The notes beneath the pieces are model-generated. The model was not told where the DNA came from and searched no databases. It saw only the letters and a list, made by a program, of their open reading frames with translations. The position numbers were made by a program, and so were the translations under genes. From contig NZ_CP133111.1 in assembly GCF_033001325.1 (NCBI RefSeq), positions 1,612,001 to 1,676,000 of the forward strand: DNA of 64,000 nt, given 5' to 3'. Source of the DNA: Rhodopseudomonas sp. BAL398 (lineage in GTDB: Bacteria > Pseudomonadota > Alphaproteobacteria > Rhizobiales > Xanthobacteraceae). Every line of letters begins with the position of its first letter. The first letter of the stretch is position 1. Of this stretch, positions 18,434 through 27,349 are shown in pieces.

Positions 18434-18682
18434 ATGGCAGACGTCACCTATTATGTCGCCCTGCCATTCGTCGCCAGCGATGACGGCATGGCACCGGGGG
18501 AGCCGACCGAATGCGTCAATCCGACCGCGGCGATCCGCTGTGCCGAAGCGCTGTCACGCGTAGCGGGACATGTCGGCGCCGTGGCTTTCAGCCGAACCGG
18601 CGATCCCGACATCGGCGAGTTCCGCGACGCCACCGTGTTGCGCAGATTCGGCGAGGTCCCGGACGATCTCAACGGGCTATGA
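18434..18682 (+). CDS. Small conserved hypothetical protein
   Basis: The protein has 82 residues (MADVTYYVALPFVASDDGMAPGE...). It contains AIRCAEALSRVAGHVGAVAFSRTGDPDIGEF, typical of small rhizobial proteins of unknown function. The ATG at 18434 comes 4 bp after the previous stop codon, and the longer frame start at 18293 overlaps that gene and is rejected. Confidence 0.65.
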   Translation: MADVTYYVALPFVASDDGMAPGEPTECVNPTAAIRCAEALSRVAGHVGAVAFSRTGDPDIGEFRDATVLRRFGEVPDDLNGL

Positions 18683-18830
18683 GCTAACCACCGCCGCGCG
18701 CCGACCGATCAGCGCGGAAGTCATCCGATCTGGAAGTCACGTCAGTCTGCCACGTTGACGTTGGCGCGCTGCCTTTGGCATAACCCAACAGGCGCGCATT
18801 TCGCGGGGGCACGATGGCGACCGGGGCATC

Positions 18831-19181
18831 ATGAAAAACGGGCTGTATTCGATCCATGTCGATTTGCTCGACGGGCGGTCGGGCAAGGGTAGCGGCGTGG
18901 CGATTTTCCGGGATGGCAAGATCCTGGGCGGCGACGCCTATCTGTTCTACACCGGCAGCTACGTCGTCACCGGCAACGCCTTCAAGGGCGAGGTGCTGGT
19001 CAGCCAGCACACGCCCAGCCCCAACGCCAATCCGCTGTTTGGGGGTCAGAAAAATCCGGTCGGCATCGGCGTCTCCGGCACCTCCACCGACACCGCGGCG
19101 GTGATGAGCGGAACTGCGCTGGTCGGCAAGGCCAGCCTGATTTTCAAGGCGACACTGCGCAAACTGGCCGACACTGATTAG
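18831..19181 (+). CDS. GrlR-like small regulatory-domain protein
   Basis: The protein has 116 residues. MKNGLYSIHVDLLDGRSGKG and GGDAYLFYTGSYVVTGNAFKG fit the small lipocalin-like beta-barrel family annotated as negative regulator GrlR of type III secretion. No type III secretion genes are in the window, so the name reflects fold only. The small proteins just upstream are not clearly in the same operon (148-bp gap). Confidence 0.7.
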   Translation: MKNGLYSIHVDLLDGRSGKGSGVAIFRDGKILGGDAYLFYTGSYVVTGNAFKGEVLVSQHTPSPNANPLFGGQKNPVGIGVSGTSTDTAAVMSGTALVGKASLIFKATLRKLADTD

Positions 19182-19234
19182 CGCACCAGCCCGCTGATCG
19201 GCGCCTGTAGCTGTGAAAAGCCGCGACGCGCCGC

Positions 19235-20920
19235 TCAGGCGGCGCGCACCGTATCGAGGAATTTTCCGACTTCGAGCTTGAGCCGGTTGCTGTCGCGCGA
19301 CAGCGACTGCGCCGCCGATAGCACCTGCGACGAAGCCGAGCCGGTGTCGGAGGCGCCCTGCTGGACGTCGGTGATGTTGGCGCTGACCTGCGTGGTGCCC
19401 TGCGCGGCGAGCTGAACGTTGCGGGCGATCTCCTGGGTCGCGGCGCCCTGCTCTTCCACCGCCGAGGCAATGGTCGAGGCGATCTCCGACATCCGCCCGA
19501 TCGTGTCGCTGATCTCCTTGATCGCCGCCACCGAATCCTGCGTCGCCGCCTGGATGCCGGTGATCTGCTGGCCGATCTCGCCGGTGGCCTTGGCGGTCTG
19601 TTCGGCCAGGGCCTTGACTTCCGAGGCCACCACCGCAAAGCCGCGGCCGGCCTCGCCGGCCCGCGCGGCTTCGATCGTGGCGTTGAGCGCCAGCAGATTG
19701 GTCTGGCCGGCGATGGTGTTGATCAGTTCGACGACGTCGCCGATCCGCGCCGCGGCCTTGGACAATTCGCCGACCCGATCGTTGGTCTTGCGGGCCTGAT
19801 CGACCGCGTCATTGGCGATCCGCGCCGAATCCTGCACCTGGCGGCTGATCTCATTGACCGACGACGCCATCTCCTCGGTGGCCGAGGCCACCGATTGCAC
19901 ATTGGTCGAGGCTTCCTCCGACGCCGCCGCCACCGCAATCGCCAGATGCTGCGAGCGCTCGGCAGTGGTGGTCAGCGAATTGGCGGAGGCTTCCAGCTCG
20001 GTCGAGGACGACGACACGGTGTCGACGATCTCGCCGATCGCGCCTTCGAATTCGTCGGCGAGACGGTTGGTATCGGCCTTGCGCTGCGCCAAGGCGCGGG
20101 CTTCATGCTCGCTCTGTTCGGCCTCCAGCTGCCGGCGCGCGACCGCGTTGATCTTGAACACCTCGACCGCCTCGGCCATCTGGCCGATCTCGTCGCTGCG
20201 GCCCATGCCGGGCACGGTGATGTCGATCCGCCCGCCGGCGAGATCCTTCATCGCGCCGGTCATGGCGACGATCGGCCCGGTGATCCGCCGCGCCATCACA
20301 ACCGACGCAAGCAGCGTGATCAGCAGCACGATCGCGGAAGCGATCAGCGAGCGCTGGGTCGCGGCCCAGGTCTGGGCCTCGAGATCGTCGATATAGACGC
20401 CGGTGCCGACGATCCAGCCCCAGGGCGCGAAGCCCGCGACATAGCTCAGTTTCGGCGCCGGGCGATCGCTGCCCGGCTTGGCCCAGAAATAATCGACATA
20501 GCCGCTGCCATTGCGGCGCACCGTGTCGGCGATCTCGACAAAGAGCAGCTTGCCATTGGTGTCCTTGCTGGCGGATTGATCGGTGCCGTTGAGCTTCGGC
20601 GCGATCGGATGCATCACCATCCGGCTCTGCATGTCGGTGACGAAGAAGTAATCATTATTGCCGTAGCGCAACGCGGCAAGCTTGCTGGCCGCGCGCTTCT
20701 GCGCCTCGGCCGCCGTCACGCCGTCGCCCTCGCTGGCGTGCTCCTGCTTGAGGATGGACAACGCCAATTCGGTCATATGCTTCAGCTCGATCTCTTTCTG
20801 CTGCTTGAGACCAGAGGCCATTTCGCGGGAATCCAGCAATGTCAGGCCGAGTAGCCCGATCGCGGCAAGACCGATCAGCGCGTAGATCTTTCGACCGATG
20901 GTCATCTTGACCAATGACAT
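19235..20920 (-). CDS. Methyl-accepting chemotaxis protein with single Cache sensor
   Basis: About 561 residues. The order is a membrane helix ([19 protein letters not shown]), a periplasmic single Cache domain ([20 protein letters not shown] to [13 protein letters not shown]), a second helix, HAMP, and the methyl-accepting signalling domain. The kinase-contact hairpin tip carries VSSSS upstream and the conserved [20 protein letters not shown] block. Starts at 20929, 20920 and 20905 are all possible; 20920 is chosen by length. It is followed upstream on the same strand by a histidine kinase gene, but a repeat-filled gap separates them. Confidence 0.9.
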   Translation of the reverse strand: MSLVKMTIGRKIYALIGLAAIGLLGLTLLDSREMASGLKQQKEIELKHMTELALSILKQEHASEGDGVTAAEAQKRAASKLAALRYGNNDYFFVTDMQSRMVMHPIAPKLNGTDQSASKDTNGKLLFVEIADTVRRNGSGYVDYFWAKPGSDRPAPKLSYVAGFAPWGWIVGTGVYIDDLEAQTWAATQRSLIASAIVLLITLLASVVMARRITGPIVAMTGAMKDLAGGRIDITVPGMGRSDEIGQMAEAVEVFKINAVARRQLEAEQSEHEARALAQRKADTNRLADEFEGAIGEIVDTVSSSSTELEASANSLTTTAERSQHLAIAVAAASEEASTNVQSVASATEEMASSVNEISRQVQDSARIANDAVDQARKTNDRVGELSKAAARIGDVVELINTIAGQTNLLALNATIEAARAGEAGRGFAVVASEVKALAEQTAKATGEIGQQITGIQAATQDSVAAIKEISDTIGRMSEIASTIASAVEEQGAATQEIARNVQLAAQGTTQVSANITDVQQGASDTGSASSQVLSAAQSLSRDSNRLKLEVGKFLDTVRAA

Positions 20921-21016
20921 TTCCAGCATCCCCCGAAGCGACCGAACCAATGACACACCCGGCATGACCAAAGCGCAGCCCGCGCATCCCGGTTCATTGC
21001 CGAGCATGGTTGCCAA

Positions 21017-21462
21017 GTCGGCAGCATCGCAGACAAGACTTTGCTAAGTATTAATCCGAAGTTCCCGTAAAACTACGAGGCTACTTCAAATTCGCATCGA
21101 TCCGGCATCAAGATACCGACCGCTGGACGAATTTGCGATGAGCAGCGGCATCGAACTCGGCATCGAGCTTAGCATCGCGCCACACTCATGCGTCATCGCC
21201 CGGCTTGACCGGGCGACCCAGTATCCCAGAGCGCCGCCAATCAGCAACTAACCATTAAGCGCTCTGCCATACTGGGTCCTCCGCTGTCGCGGAGGATGAC
21301 GGGTGATGATGAGGAAGCGCCGCGCCCTGCTCCGCCTCGGCGGCACATTCGCGCGGGCGTCGCACGGCGACAGCGCAGCCTGCGGCGACAGCAGAGCGCA
21401 AGTGCTGCGATGATTTGTCGCCGGACCAAAGTCGGAGGCGTGCGATCGGCGTTGCGCGATGG
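21017..21462. other. Intergenic region with palindromic repeat
   Basis: The 446 bp between the chemoreceptor and histidine kinase genes hold one palindromic repeat (21191-21301). No gene is supported. Confidence 0.5.
21191..21301. repeat. Palindromic repeat, family D
   Basis: Ends CGTCATCGCCCGGCTTGACC and GCGGAGGATGACG. Inner complementary pairs CCCAGTAT / ATACTGGG and AGAGCG / CGCTCT make a 111-bp imperfect palindrome. This form is a recognised type of dispersed intergenic repeat in the group. One copy in the window. Confidence 0.72.
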
Positions 21463-24165
21463 TCAGCCGGTGGCGGCGGCCGGCGCGGGCTCGGCCAAAT
21501 CGCGCGGCGCAATCCGCGGCAGGATGATCTGAATGCGGGTGCCGCCGCCCGGCTCGGAATCGAGATCGAGCCGCCCGCCCAGCCGGTTGGTGACGATGCT
21601 GTAGACGATGTGCAGGCCAAGGCCGGTTCCGCCCTGGTCGCGCCGGGTGGTGAAAAACGGATCGAAGGCGCGGCGCCGAACGTCGAGGCTCATGCCGCAG
21701 CCGTCGTCGGAATACAGGATCTCGACATTGTCCTTGCCGGATTCCCGCACCTGAATATCGACCGTGCCGGCGCCGCCGCCCGGAAATGCGTGCGCCACCG
21801 AATTGAGGAACAGGTTGGTCAACACCTGCCCGTAGGGGCCCGGATAGGAGTTCATCATCAGCCCCGGCTGGCAGGCGACATTGAGCGTCAGGTTCTGCTT
21901 GCGCAGGCCGGGCCGCAGACTCATCACCACCTGCTCGGTGAGATCGCCGAGATCGAAGACCCGCTGGTCCGAATAGTTGCGATCGGCCGCGACCTGCTTG
22001 AACGACTGGATCAGCTCGGCGGCGCGGTTGAGATTGGCGACCAGCTGTGCCGCGGCGTCGCGGCTGCTCGCCAGGAACTCGGTCAGGCTCGACCGCTTCA
22101 GATCGCCGCGCGCGACCTCGGCGGCGAACATCGCGGTCTTGCGTTCCAGCGCCGACGCCACGGTGAGGCCGATCCCGACCGGATTATTGACCTCATGGGC
22201 GACGCCGGCGACCAGCCGGCCGAGCGCCGCGAGCTTTTCGGCCTCGATCAGCGATTGCTGGGTCTCCTTGAGATTGCGCAGCGCCGCCTCGGCGGCGTCC
22301 TTGGCCTTGCGCATCTCCAATTCGCCGCGCTTGCGATCGCCGATGTCCAGCGCCACCGTGACGATCCGCTCGATCTCGCCATCGGCGCCGCGCAGCGGCA
22401 ATTTGTTGACCAGCCAATGCCGCATCACGCCGGCGAAATCCGGATACTCCTCTTCGTAGAACCCGAGATCCTTGCCCGCCGCCAACACCCGCTTGTCATT
22501 CTCGTCGGTCTTCCACGCGCCGTAACGCGCCATCAATTCGCTGGTGGTCTGCCCGATCGCATCGCGCGGCGCGATCCCGAAGATGCCCGCCATGTAGCGA
22601 TTCATCAGGACGTAGCGCAGATCCCTGTCCTTGACATTGATCACCGCCGGGACGGTATCGATCACCTGCTGCAACAGCCGGCGGCCTTCGGCGACGGCGT
22701 GCTCGGCGCGCTTCTGATCGGTGATGTCGCGCACCGCCCCCTCATAGCGCACCACCTGACCGGATTCGTCGCGGACCGCGGTGGCGCTGTCGGACAACCA
22801 CAGCACGTCGCCGTTGCGCTTGCGCGCCTGATATTCGAATTCGCGGACCATGCCGTCGCGCTCCATCAGCACGCGATAGATGGCGCGCGCATCGGGATCG
22901 GTATAGATCGAGCGCGAAATCTCGCCGATCTGCCGGATCAGATCCTCCGGCGTCTCGTATCCCATCATCCGCGCCAGCGCCGGATTGGCGTTGAGCAGCG
23001 CGCCGGCCGGCGTCGTCACATAGATTCCGTCGATCGAGCCTTCGAACAGCTTGCGGTAGCTCTCCTCGGCCAGCCGCTGTTCGGCCAGCGCGTGCACCGC
23101 GGCCTCGCGTGCGGCGTCGGCATCGGCCAAGGTGCGGCGGAACACCTCGGCGGCGCGGGCGATATCGCCGATTTCGTTTCTGACCTCGGTGGCCGGGATC
23201 GCGGTGTGCTGCTCACCGGCGGCCAGCGCGCGGATCGCCGTGGCGATCTTGGCCAGCGGTCCGACGGTGCGGCGGACCACGAACCCCGCCGCCAGCAGCC
23301 CGACCAGCACGCCCGCAATGCCGAGCACGATGCTCTGCCACTTGTCCTCGGCCAGCGTGCGCGCCAGATCGCGCGACAGTACGCGGCCGCAGCGGGCGGC
23401 GACATCGCGCAGCAATTCGGTGACGCGCCCGATCAGCCGTCCCTCGGTGCCGAGCACCTCCTTGTCCAACTCGGCGATCTCGCGCTCGGTCGCCGCCGAC
23501 GCGCCGACCGCGTCGGCATAGTCGCGCACGGTCGCCGCGGCGGCGGGGTCGCCGGTCGGCAGATCGCGCAACCGCCGCGCCGATTGTTCGGCACCGGCGA
23601 GGTCGCGCGCCAGCAAGGCGGCGGTGATCCGGCCTTGCTCGCGGTACAGCGCGTCGGCCAGGCTGCGATCGGACAGGCCGGCAAGGCTGGCGTCGAATCT
23701 GTCGCGCAGCGGCGGCAGGGCGGCGAGCAGTTCGGCGCGGCGCGGGATCAGCGCGGTGATCCGCGCCAGCCCGTCGCGGTAGTTCCGCAGCCGCGCGGTG
23801 ACGCCGTCGATCATGTCGATCTGGTCGGGCGCCAGTTCGAGGCGGGTCTTTTTCAACAGCGCGCTGAGCGCCGAGGCCGCCTCGAACACCCGTCCCGGCT
23901 GGGTGCCGGGATCGGTCACGACCTGACGGGCGGCGAAGCGCAGATCGCTCATCCGCCGTTCGATTTCCTCGGCGAGGTCGCCGACGCTTTGCAGCCGCTG
24001 CAATTCGCCAAAAGTGTTGTCGATATGCCGGATCGCCACCACGCTGCCGACGCTGGTCAGGGTGATGATCGCCAGCAACAGCAGAAAACTGCCGAATGTG
24101 AGCTGCCCGATCGAAAGCGTCTTCGCCTTCAAACGCTGACGCAACGCTGCGAATGCGGCTGGCAT
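21463..24165 (-). CDS. Membrane-bound PAS sensor histidine kinase
   Basis: About 900 residues. The order is a membrane helix (LTFGSFLLLLAIITLTSVG), a long helical sensor region, a second membrane helix near residue 255, HAMP, two PAS domains (IDGIYVTTPAGALLNANPAL and DTVPAVINVKDRDLRYVLMN), and a HisKA-like domain with phosphoacceptor His in AGVAHEVNNPVGIGL. The HATPase domain shows VAHAFPGGGAGTV, YSDDGCGM and GGTGLGLHIVYSIV. There is no receiver domain and no adjacent response regulator, so it is an orphan kinase. The start at 24165 has only a weak binding site. Confidence 0.88.
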   Translation of the reverse strand: MPAAFAALRQRLKAKTLSIGQLTFGSFLLLLAIITLTSVGSVVAIRHIDNTFGELQRLQSVGDLAEEIERRMSDLRFAARQVVTDPGTQPGRVFEAASALSALLKKTRLELAPDQIDMIDGVTARLRNYRDGLARITALIPRRAELLAALPPLRDRFDASLAGLSDRSLADALYREQGRITAALLARDLAGAEQSARRLRDLPTGDPAAAATVRDYADAVGASAATEREIAELDKEVLGTEGRLIGRVTELLRDVAARCGRVLSRDLARTLAEDKWQSIVLGIAGVLVGLLAAGFVVRRTVGPLAKIATAIRALAAGEQHTAIPATEVRNEIGDIARAAEVFRRTLADADAAREAAVHALAEQRLAEESYRKLFEGSIDGIYVTTPAGALLNANPALARMMGYETPEDLIRQIGEISRSIYTDPDARAIYRVLMERDGMVREFEYQARKRNGDVLWLSDSATAVRDESGQVVRYEGAVRDITDQKRAEHAVAEGRRLLQQVIDTVPAVINVKDRDLRYVLMNRYMAGIFGIAPRDAIGQTTSELMARYGAWKTDENDKRVLAAGKDLGFYEEEYPDFAGVMRHWLVNKLPLRGADGEIERIVTVALDIGDRKRGELEMRKAKDAAEAALRNLKETQQSLIEAEKLAALGRLVAGVAHEVNNPVGIGLTVASALERKTAMFAAEVARGDLKRSSLTEFLASSRDAAAQLVANLNRAAELIQSFKQVAADRNYSDQRVFDLGDLTEQVVMSLRPGLRKQNLTLNVACQPGLMMNSYPGPYGQVLTNLFLNSVAHAFPGGGAGTVDIQVRESGKDNVEILYSDDGCGMSLDVRRRAFDPFFTTRRDQGGTGLGLHIVYSIVTNRLGGRLDLDSEPGGGTRIQIILPRIAPRDLAEPAPAAATG

Positions 24166-24271
24166 GGGGGCGGCCCGGCTCCTGTCCCCGGCAATATATA
24201 TGCACTTTCGCAGCCGAGGAAACATGCTTGGCGGGGCGCGGCAGCAGCGCCGGCGGCGACGCCTCGGCCGC

Positions 24272-24407
24272 CGTGTCCCGGGCGCGATGCGGCGTGCAAC
24301 ACCGCTTCGCAGAACCGGGACCCCGCTTCTTGGGCAGATCACCGGGGCCCCGGATCAGCAGCGCACCCCGCCGCCAAAGCGGCGCGTTGCGCAGCATCCG
24401 GGGAACG
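24272..24407 (+). repeat. 136-bp direct repeat, family E, left copy
   Basis: It runs from CGTGTCCCGGGCGCGATGCG to GCAGCATCCGGGGAACG and has only a few single-base differences from the copy at 27159-27294, which is in the same orientation. The ends are partly complementary (CCCGGGCGCGATGC against GCATCCGGGG). It contains no ORF of interest and no transposase. The two copies bracket the AT-rich defence segment. Confidence 0.92.
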
Positions 24408-24804
24408 GCGATCGGGGTTCGTCGCGCAAGAGAATTTGCCGCGTCATGCGTGGGCCTGCCCCGCCTGCGGGGGGCCGGACGCCTCTTGTCTGATAACCGG
24501 CAAGCGAGGCGCGCCCCCCCCCCCCGCCAGACATCACCTCTTGGCGGTCTAGGCAATCCGACCGCGGTCAAAACCGCCGACCGATGAGATGGTGGCGGGG
24601 AGCGACAAGGAGGCAATCCTGGGGGTGGGGAATATCAAGAGGGTAGCGGAGAGAATGAAATGACTCTGGCACCGATCGGCCCTGTGAATCATTTCTTAAA
24701 AACTCGCGACAATGCGAGAAAATTGGTATGTTATCTTCATTCGAAGTGCGAAGACGAAACGCAAAACAAATTTCATTCGAAAAGAAGCATCAAACCGGAG
24801 AAAT
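24408..24804. other. Left flank of the defence segment
   Basis: The GC-rich stretch changes abruptly to AT-rich sequence near 24650, just before the small minus-strand ORF. No gene is supported here. Together with 25006-25080 it is the place to look for an AvcI-type RNA next to the deaminase gene. Confidence 0.5.
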
Positions 24805-25005
24805 TTACGGCGCGGCCAATCGAAGCTTACTTGTAACTTTACTACCCGTCCGCAACCGAAGTTCGCTATCGGAGATATCAAAAGGACCGCGCCGACCAGA
24901 GGGCCTCGCAAGTAAATTCTTGCAGATCAAAACGAGCTTTTGATCGAGCAGTTCAGATTGATCGTCATCATTGGAAAGCGGCATTGAAGGACTATGATTG
25001 GACAT
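24805..25005 (-). CDS. Small orphan protein divergent from the dCTP deaminase
   Basis: The product has 66 residues (MSNHSPSMPLSNDDDQSELL...). The ATG read from 25005 is preceded by a very good binding site (GGGAGG, 7 bases away), which is unusual for a chance ORF in this window. It has an acidic stretch early and a basic C-terminus ending SKLRLAAP. I do not recognise a family. It lies 75 bp from, and divergent to, the AvcD-like gene, so it could be an associated regulator or a passenger. Confidence 0.45.
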   Translation of the reverse strand: MSNHSPSMPLSNDDDQSELLDQKLVLICKNLLARPSGRRGPFDISDSELRLRTGSKVTSKLRLAAP

Positions 25006-25080
25006 TGCATATCCTCCCAATAATTTCGAATCGAACCCTACACTCGCCAGCATTTTTTAACCATAGAACGATTGCATCAG

Positions 25081-26661
25081 ATGGTAAAAAATTCGTTGAC
25101 CAAGCCAAAAAGACCAACGGGAACAACAATCCCCATAAATGACCCCGAACTCGTTTTTGGGATCGTCGGGCCGATCGGCGTCGATATGGACGCAGTTGTG
25201 GAAGCCTTATGTGAATCCCTGAGGGCAGTAAATTATTCCCCCGAACCAATCCATCTTACGGACCTCATTCGCGACAAACGCATCAAGGTCAAACTCGATT
25301 TTTCCACTTATTTCCTGCGGTACAAGTCGCTCATCAAATACGCAAATGCCTACAGAAAGTTAGCCAAAAATGCTGCAGCATTGGCGGGAATAGCAATAGT
25401 ACAGATTCGCGCGCTGCGTGCCGGCAAGAGCAAATCAGAAATGTCACCCGCCCGCGGGACTGCTTACGTCATAAGACAATTCAAACGACCGGAAGAGATC
25501 GATATGATGCGCCGTGTATACGGGCGTAAATTCATTCAGGTCTCGGTCTACGGAAGTGCCCCAGAACGACGACAAGTACTAATGGATAAGATCAGGAGAT
25601 TCGATCCATCCCCGAAAACGGACGCCAAGTGTGAGGCTCAGGCCATTGAGTTGATTGATACTGACCACAATGAAAGTGAAGATGTGCATGGTCAGCGAGT
25701 ATCCGACGTATTCCATCTTGGCGATGTATTTGTAAATGGAATTGACAAATCCAAAGCCAAACAAACTATCGACAGGTTCGTTCGAGCATTTTTCGGCGAC
25801 ACAAAATCCTCACCCAGCAAGGATGAGTACGGCCTCTATATCGCCTCGGCTGCAGCGCTTCGATCGGCGGACCTCTCTCGCCAGGTCGGCGCTGCGATCT
25901 TTAGCTCGACTGGCGAGATTGTTACATTGGGATGCAACGAAGTACCAAAATCTGACGGCGGAACATATTGGACCGACGACAAGCTCCCCATTTTTCGCGA
26001 TGTTGACATTGGCTCTGACGCCAATCACGACCGAAAGAACGAAATTTTCTACGACCTCGTCGACCGATTGAACAAGGGGCATTTCCTTTCGAAGTCTTTG
26101 ACGAGCCTTAAATCGCCACAGAAGCAATTGGACGCCTTACTAACTAGCTCAAAAATAAGAGACGCTCAGATGATGGACATCATAGAATTTGGACGGATGA
26201 TCCACGCTGAGATGTCCGCAATCTCGGACGCTGCTCGACTTGGAAGGCCAACCAAAGGTGCTACATTGTTTTGCACGACTTTTCCTTGCCACCTCTGCGC
26301 GAAACACATTGTGGCTGCGGGAATCAATCGCGTTGTATTTCTTGAGCCTTATCCAAAAAGCTACTCTCAAAAACTGCACGGCGACTCCATCACCTTCGAG
26401 ACCCACATTCCGGATAAAGTCTATTTTCAACCCTTTATCGGAATTTCTCCACGCCGGTATCGCGACATATTCGAGAAAAGAAAACGTAAAGATGAAAACG
26501 GAAAAGCAAGGGAGTGGTACGAGGGCAAGCCCGTGCCTCTCCTTGAAGACAGGAGCGCTGCCTATATCGAAAACGAAGAGCCATCAGCATATGTTGCGTT
26601 GAGGTTTTTGCGCCAGCGTCGCCCGAGCCTAAAGACAGCTAAGCAGAATTCGGCGGCCTGA
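25081..26661 (+). CDS. avcD: AvcD-like anti-phage dCTP deaminase (nucleotide-kinase-like plus deaminase domains)
   Basis: The product has 526 residues from the ATG at 25081; a TTG nine bases earlier is also possible. The N-terminal half begins with a P-loop-like segment (FGIVGPIGVDMDAVVEAL, about residues 26-42) of the NTPase/kinase-like domain. The C-terminal half is a deoxycytidylate deaminase domain. It shows MIHAEMSAISDAARLG with zinc ligand H375 and catalytic E377, and TTFPCHLCAKHIVAAGI with zinc ligands C403 and C406, followed by VVFLEPYPKSYSQKLHGDS. This layout and length match AvcD of the AvcID system and the dCTP-deaminase defence proteins. These deplete dCTP on phage infection and, in Vibrio, are held off by the AvcI RNA. 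The base composition is clearly more AT-rich than the neighbours. Confidence 0.88.
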   Translation: MVKNSLTKPKRPTGTTIPINDPELVFGIVGPIGVDMDAVVEALCESLRAVNYSPEPIHLTDLIRDKRIKVKLDFSTYFLRYKSLIKYANAYRKLAKNAAALAGIAIVQIRALRAGKSKSEMSPARGTAYVIRQFKRPEEIDMMRRVYGRKFIQVSVYGSAPERRQVLMDKIRRFDPSPKTDAKCEAQAIELIDTDHNESEDVHGQRVSDVFHLGDVFVNGIDKSKAKQTIDRFVRAFFGDTKSSPSKDEYGLYIASAAALRSADLSRQVGAAIFSSTGEIVTLGCNEVPKSDGGTYWTDDKLPIFRDVDIGSDANHDRKNEIFYDLVDRLNKGHFLSKSLTSLKSPQKQLDALLTSSKIRDAQMMDIIEFGRMIHAEMSAISDAARLGRPTKGATLFCTTFPCHLCAKHIVAAGINRVVFLEPYPKSYSQKLHGDSITFETHIPDKVYFQPFIGISPRRYRDIFEKRKRKDENGKAREWYEGKPVPLLEDRSAAYIENEEPSAYVALRFLRQRRPSLKTAKQNSAA

Positions 26662-27158
26662 TCCCAACGAAACCCCTTATTGACTCTTCCGTTTTATAGA
26701 TTATATTCCTATCCATCTCGTTCGCGAGGGGCGCTTCTAGAGGCGTCTTGAGGTGGGACGGGACAGCGGCGTCCTGCGCGTCGTGGCTCGCAACCACGGC
26801 CCCGGGAGGTCTTGGGTCCCCGTCCGAGCCCACTACGAGGCTCCGCGACTTGTTAGTTCGCTGGACGCGGGACAGGCGAACGGCGGGAAACCGTCGGGAT
26901 CGGCGGGTCAAAGGGCTCGCGCCTGTCCCCGGAAGCACGGGCCTGAGGCCTAAAATCGCCGCGGTGGCGCGCCGAAAGGCGATGCGCGGTCGGGCTGTCG
27001 CCGTCGCATGGCGATCAGCGGATCGCGAGCCAACCACCCCCGCGCCTGTCGGCGCGCCTCCGCCCCTCATCGGGTTTGAGCGGCGGGAGTTTGCACTGCT
27101 CGGGCGCGATGGCGTCGCGAGGCTGCGCTGGCTGTTTGAAAATTGAAATCCGACATCG
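26662..27158. other. GC-rich structured intergenic block
   Basis: After about 60 AT-rich bases following the deaminase stop, the sequence turns very GC-rich from about 26740. It contains complementary segments (GGGACAGGCG near 26870 and CGCGCCTGTCCC near 26930) that would form a long hairpin. No convincing gene is seen, though several short frames are open on both strands. It looks like a structured repeat or RNA, but I cannot name it. Confidence 0.45.
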
Positions 27159-27294
27159 CGTGTCCCGGGCGCGATGCGGCGTGCAACGCCGCTTCGCAGA
27201 ACCGGGACCCCGCTTCTTGAGCAGATCAGCGGGGCCCCGGATCAGCAGCGCACCACGCCGCCAGAGCGGCGCGTTGCGCAGCATCCGGGGAACG
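27159..27294 (+). repeat. 136-bp direct repeat, family E, right copy
   Basis: Same length and orientation as 24272-24407 and nearly identical to it. It lies just before the end of the release factor 3 gene. With the left copy it frames about 2.75 kb of mostly foreign-looking DNA. Confidence 0.92.
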
Positions 27295-27349
27295 CAAGAC
27301 TTCAAGGCAACGCTTTACAGCGCGTACAGCGCGATGCCACGCCCTCGCC

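Noticed and set aside
21415-24552. A 1045-codon plus-strand open frame
   Set aside because: It mirrors the histidine kinase gene in its opposite frame, has biased composition and no motifs.
26753-27146. Short plus-strand ORFs in the GC-rich block
   Set aside because: They have no ribosome binding sites, overlap each other, and the region looks structured rather than coding.
24272-27294. Insertion sequence or composite transposon
   Set aside because: The flanking repeats are too short, contain no transposase frame, and no target-site duplication could be identified.
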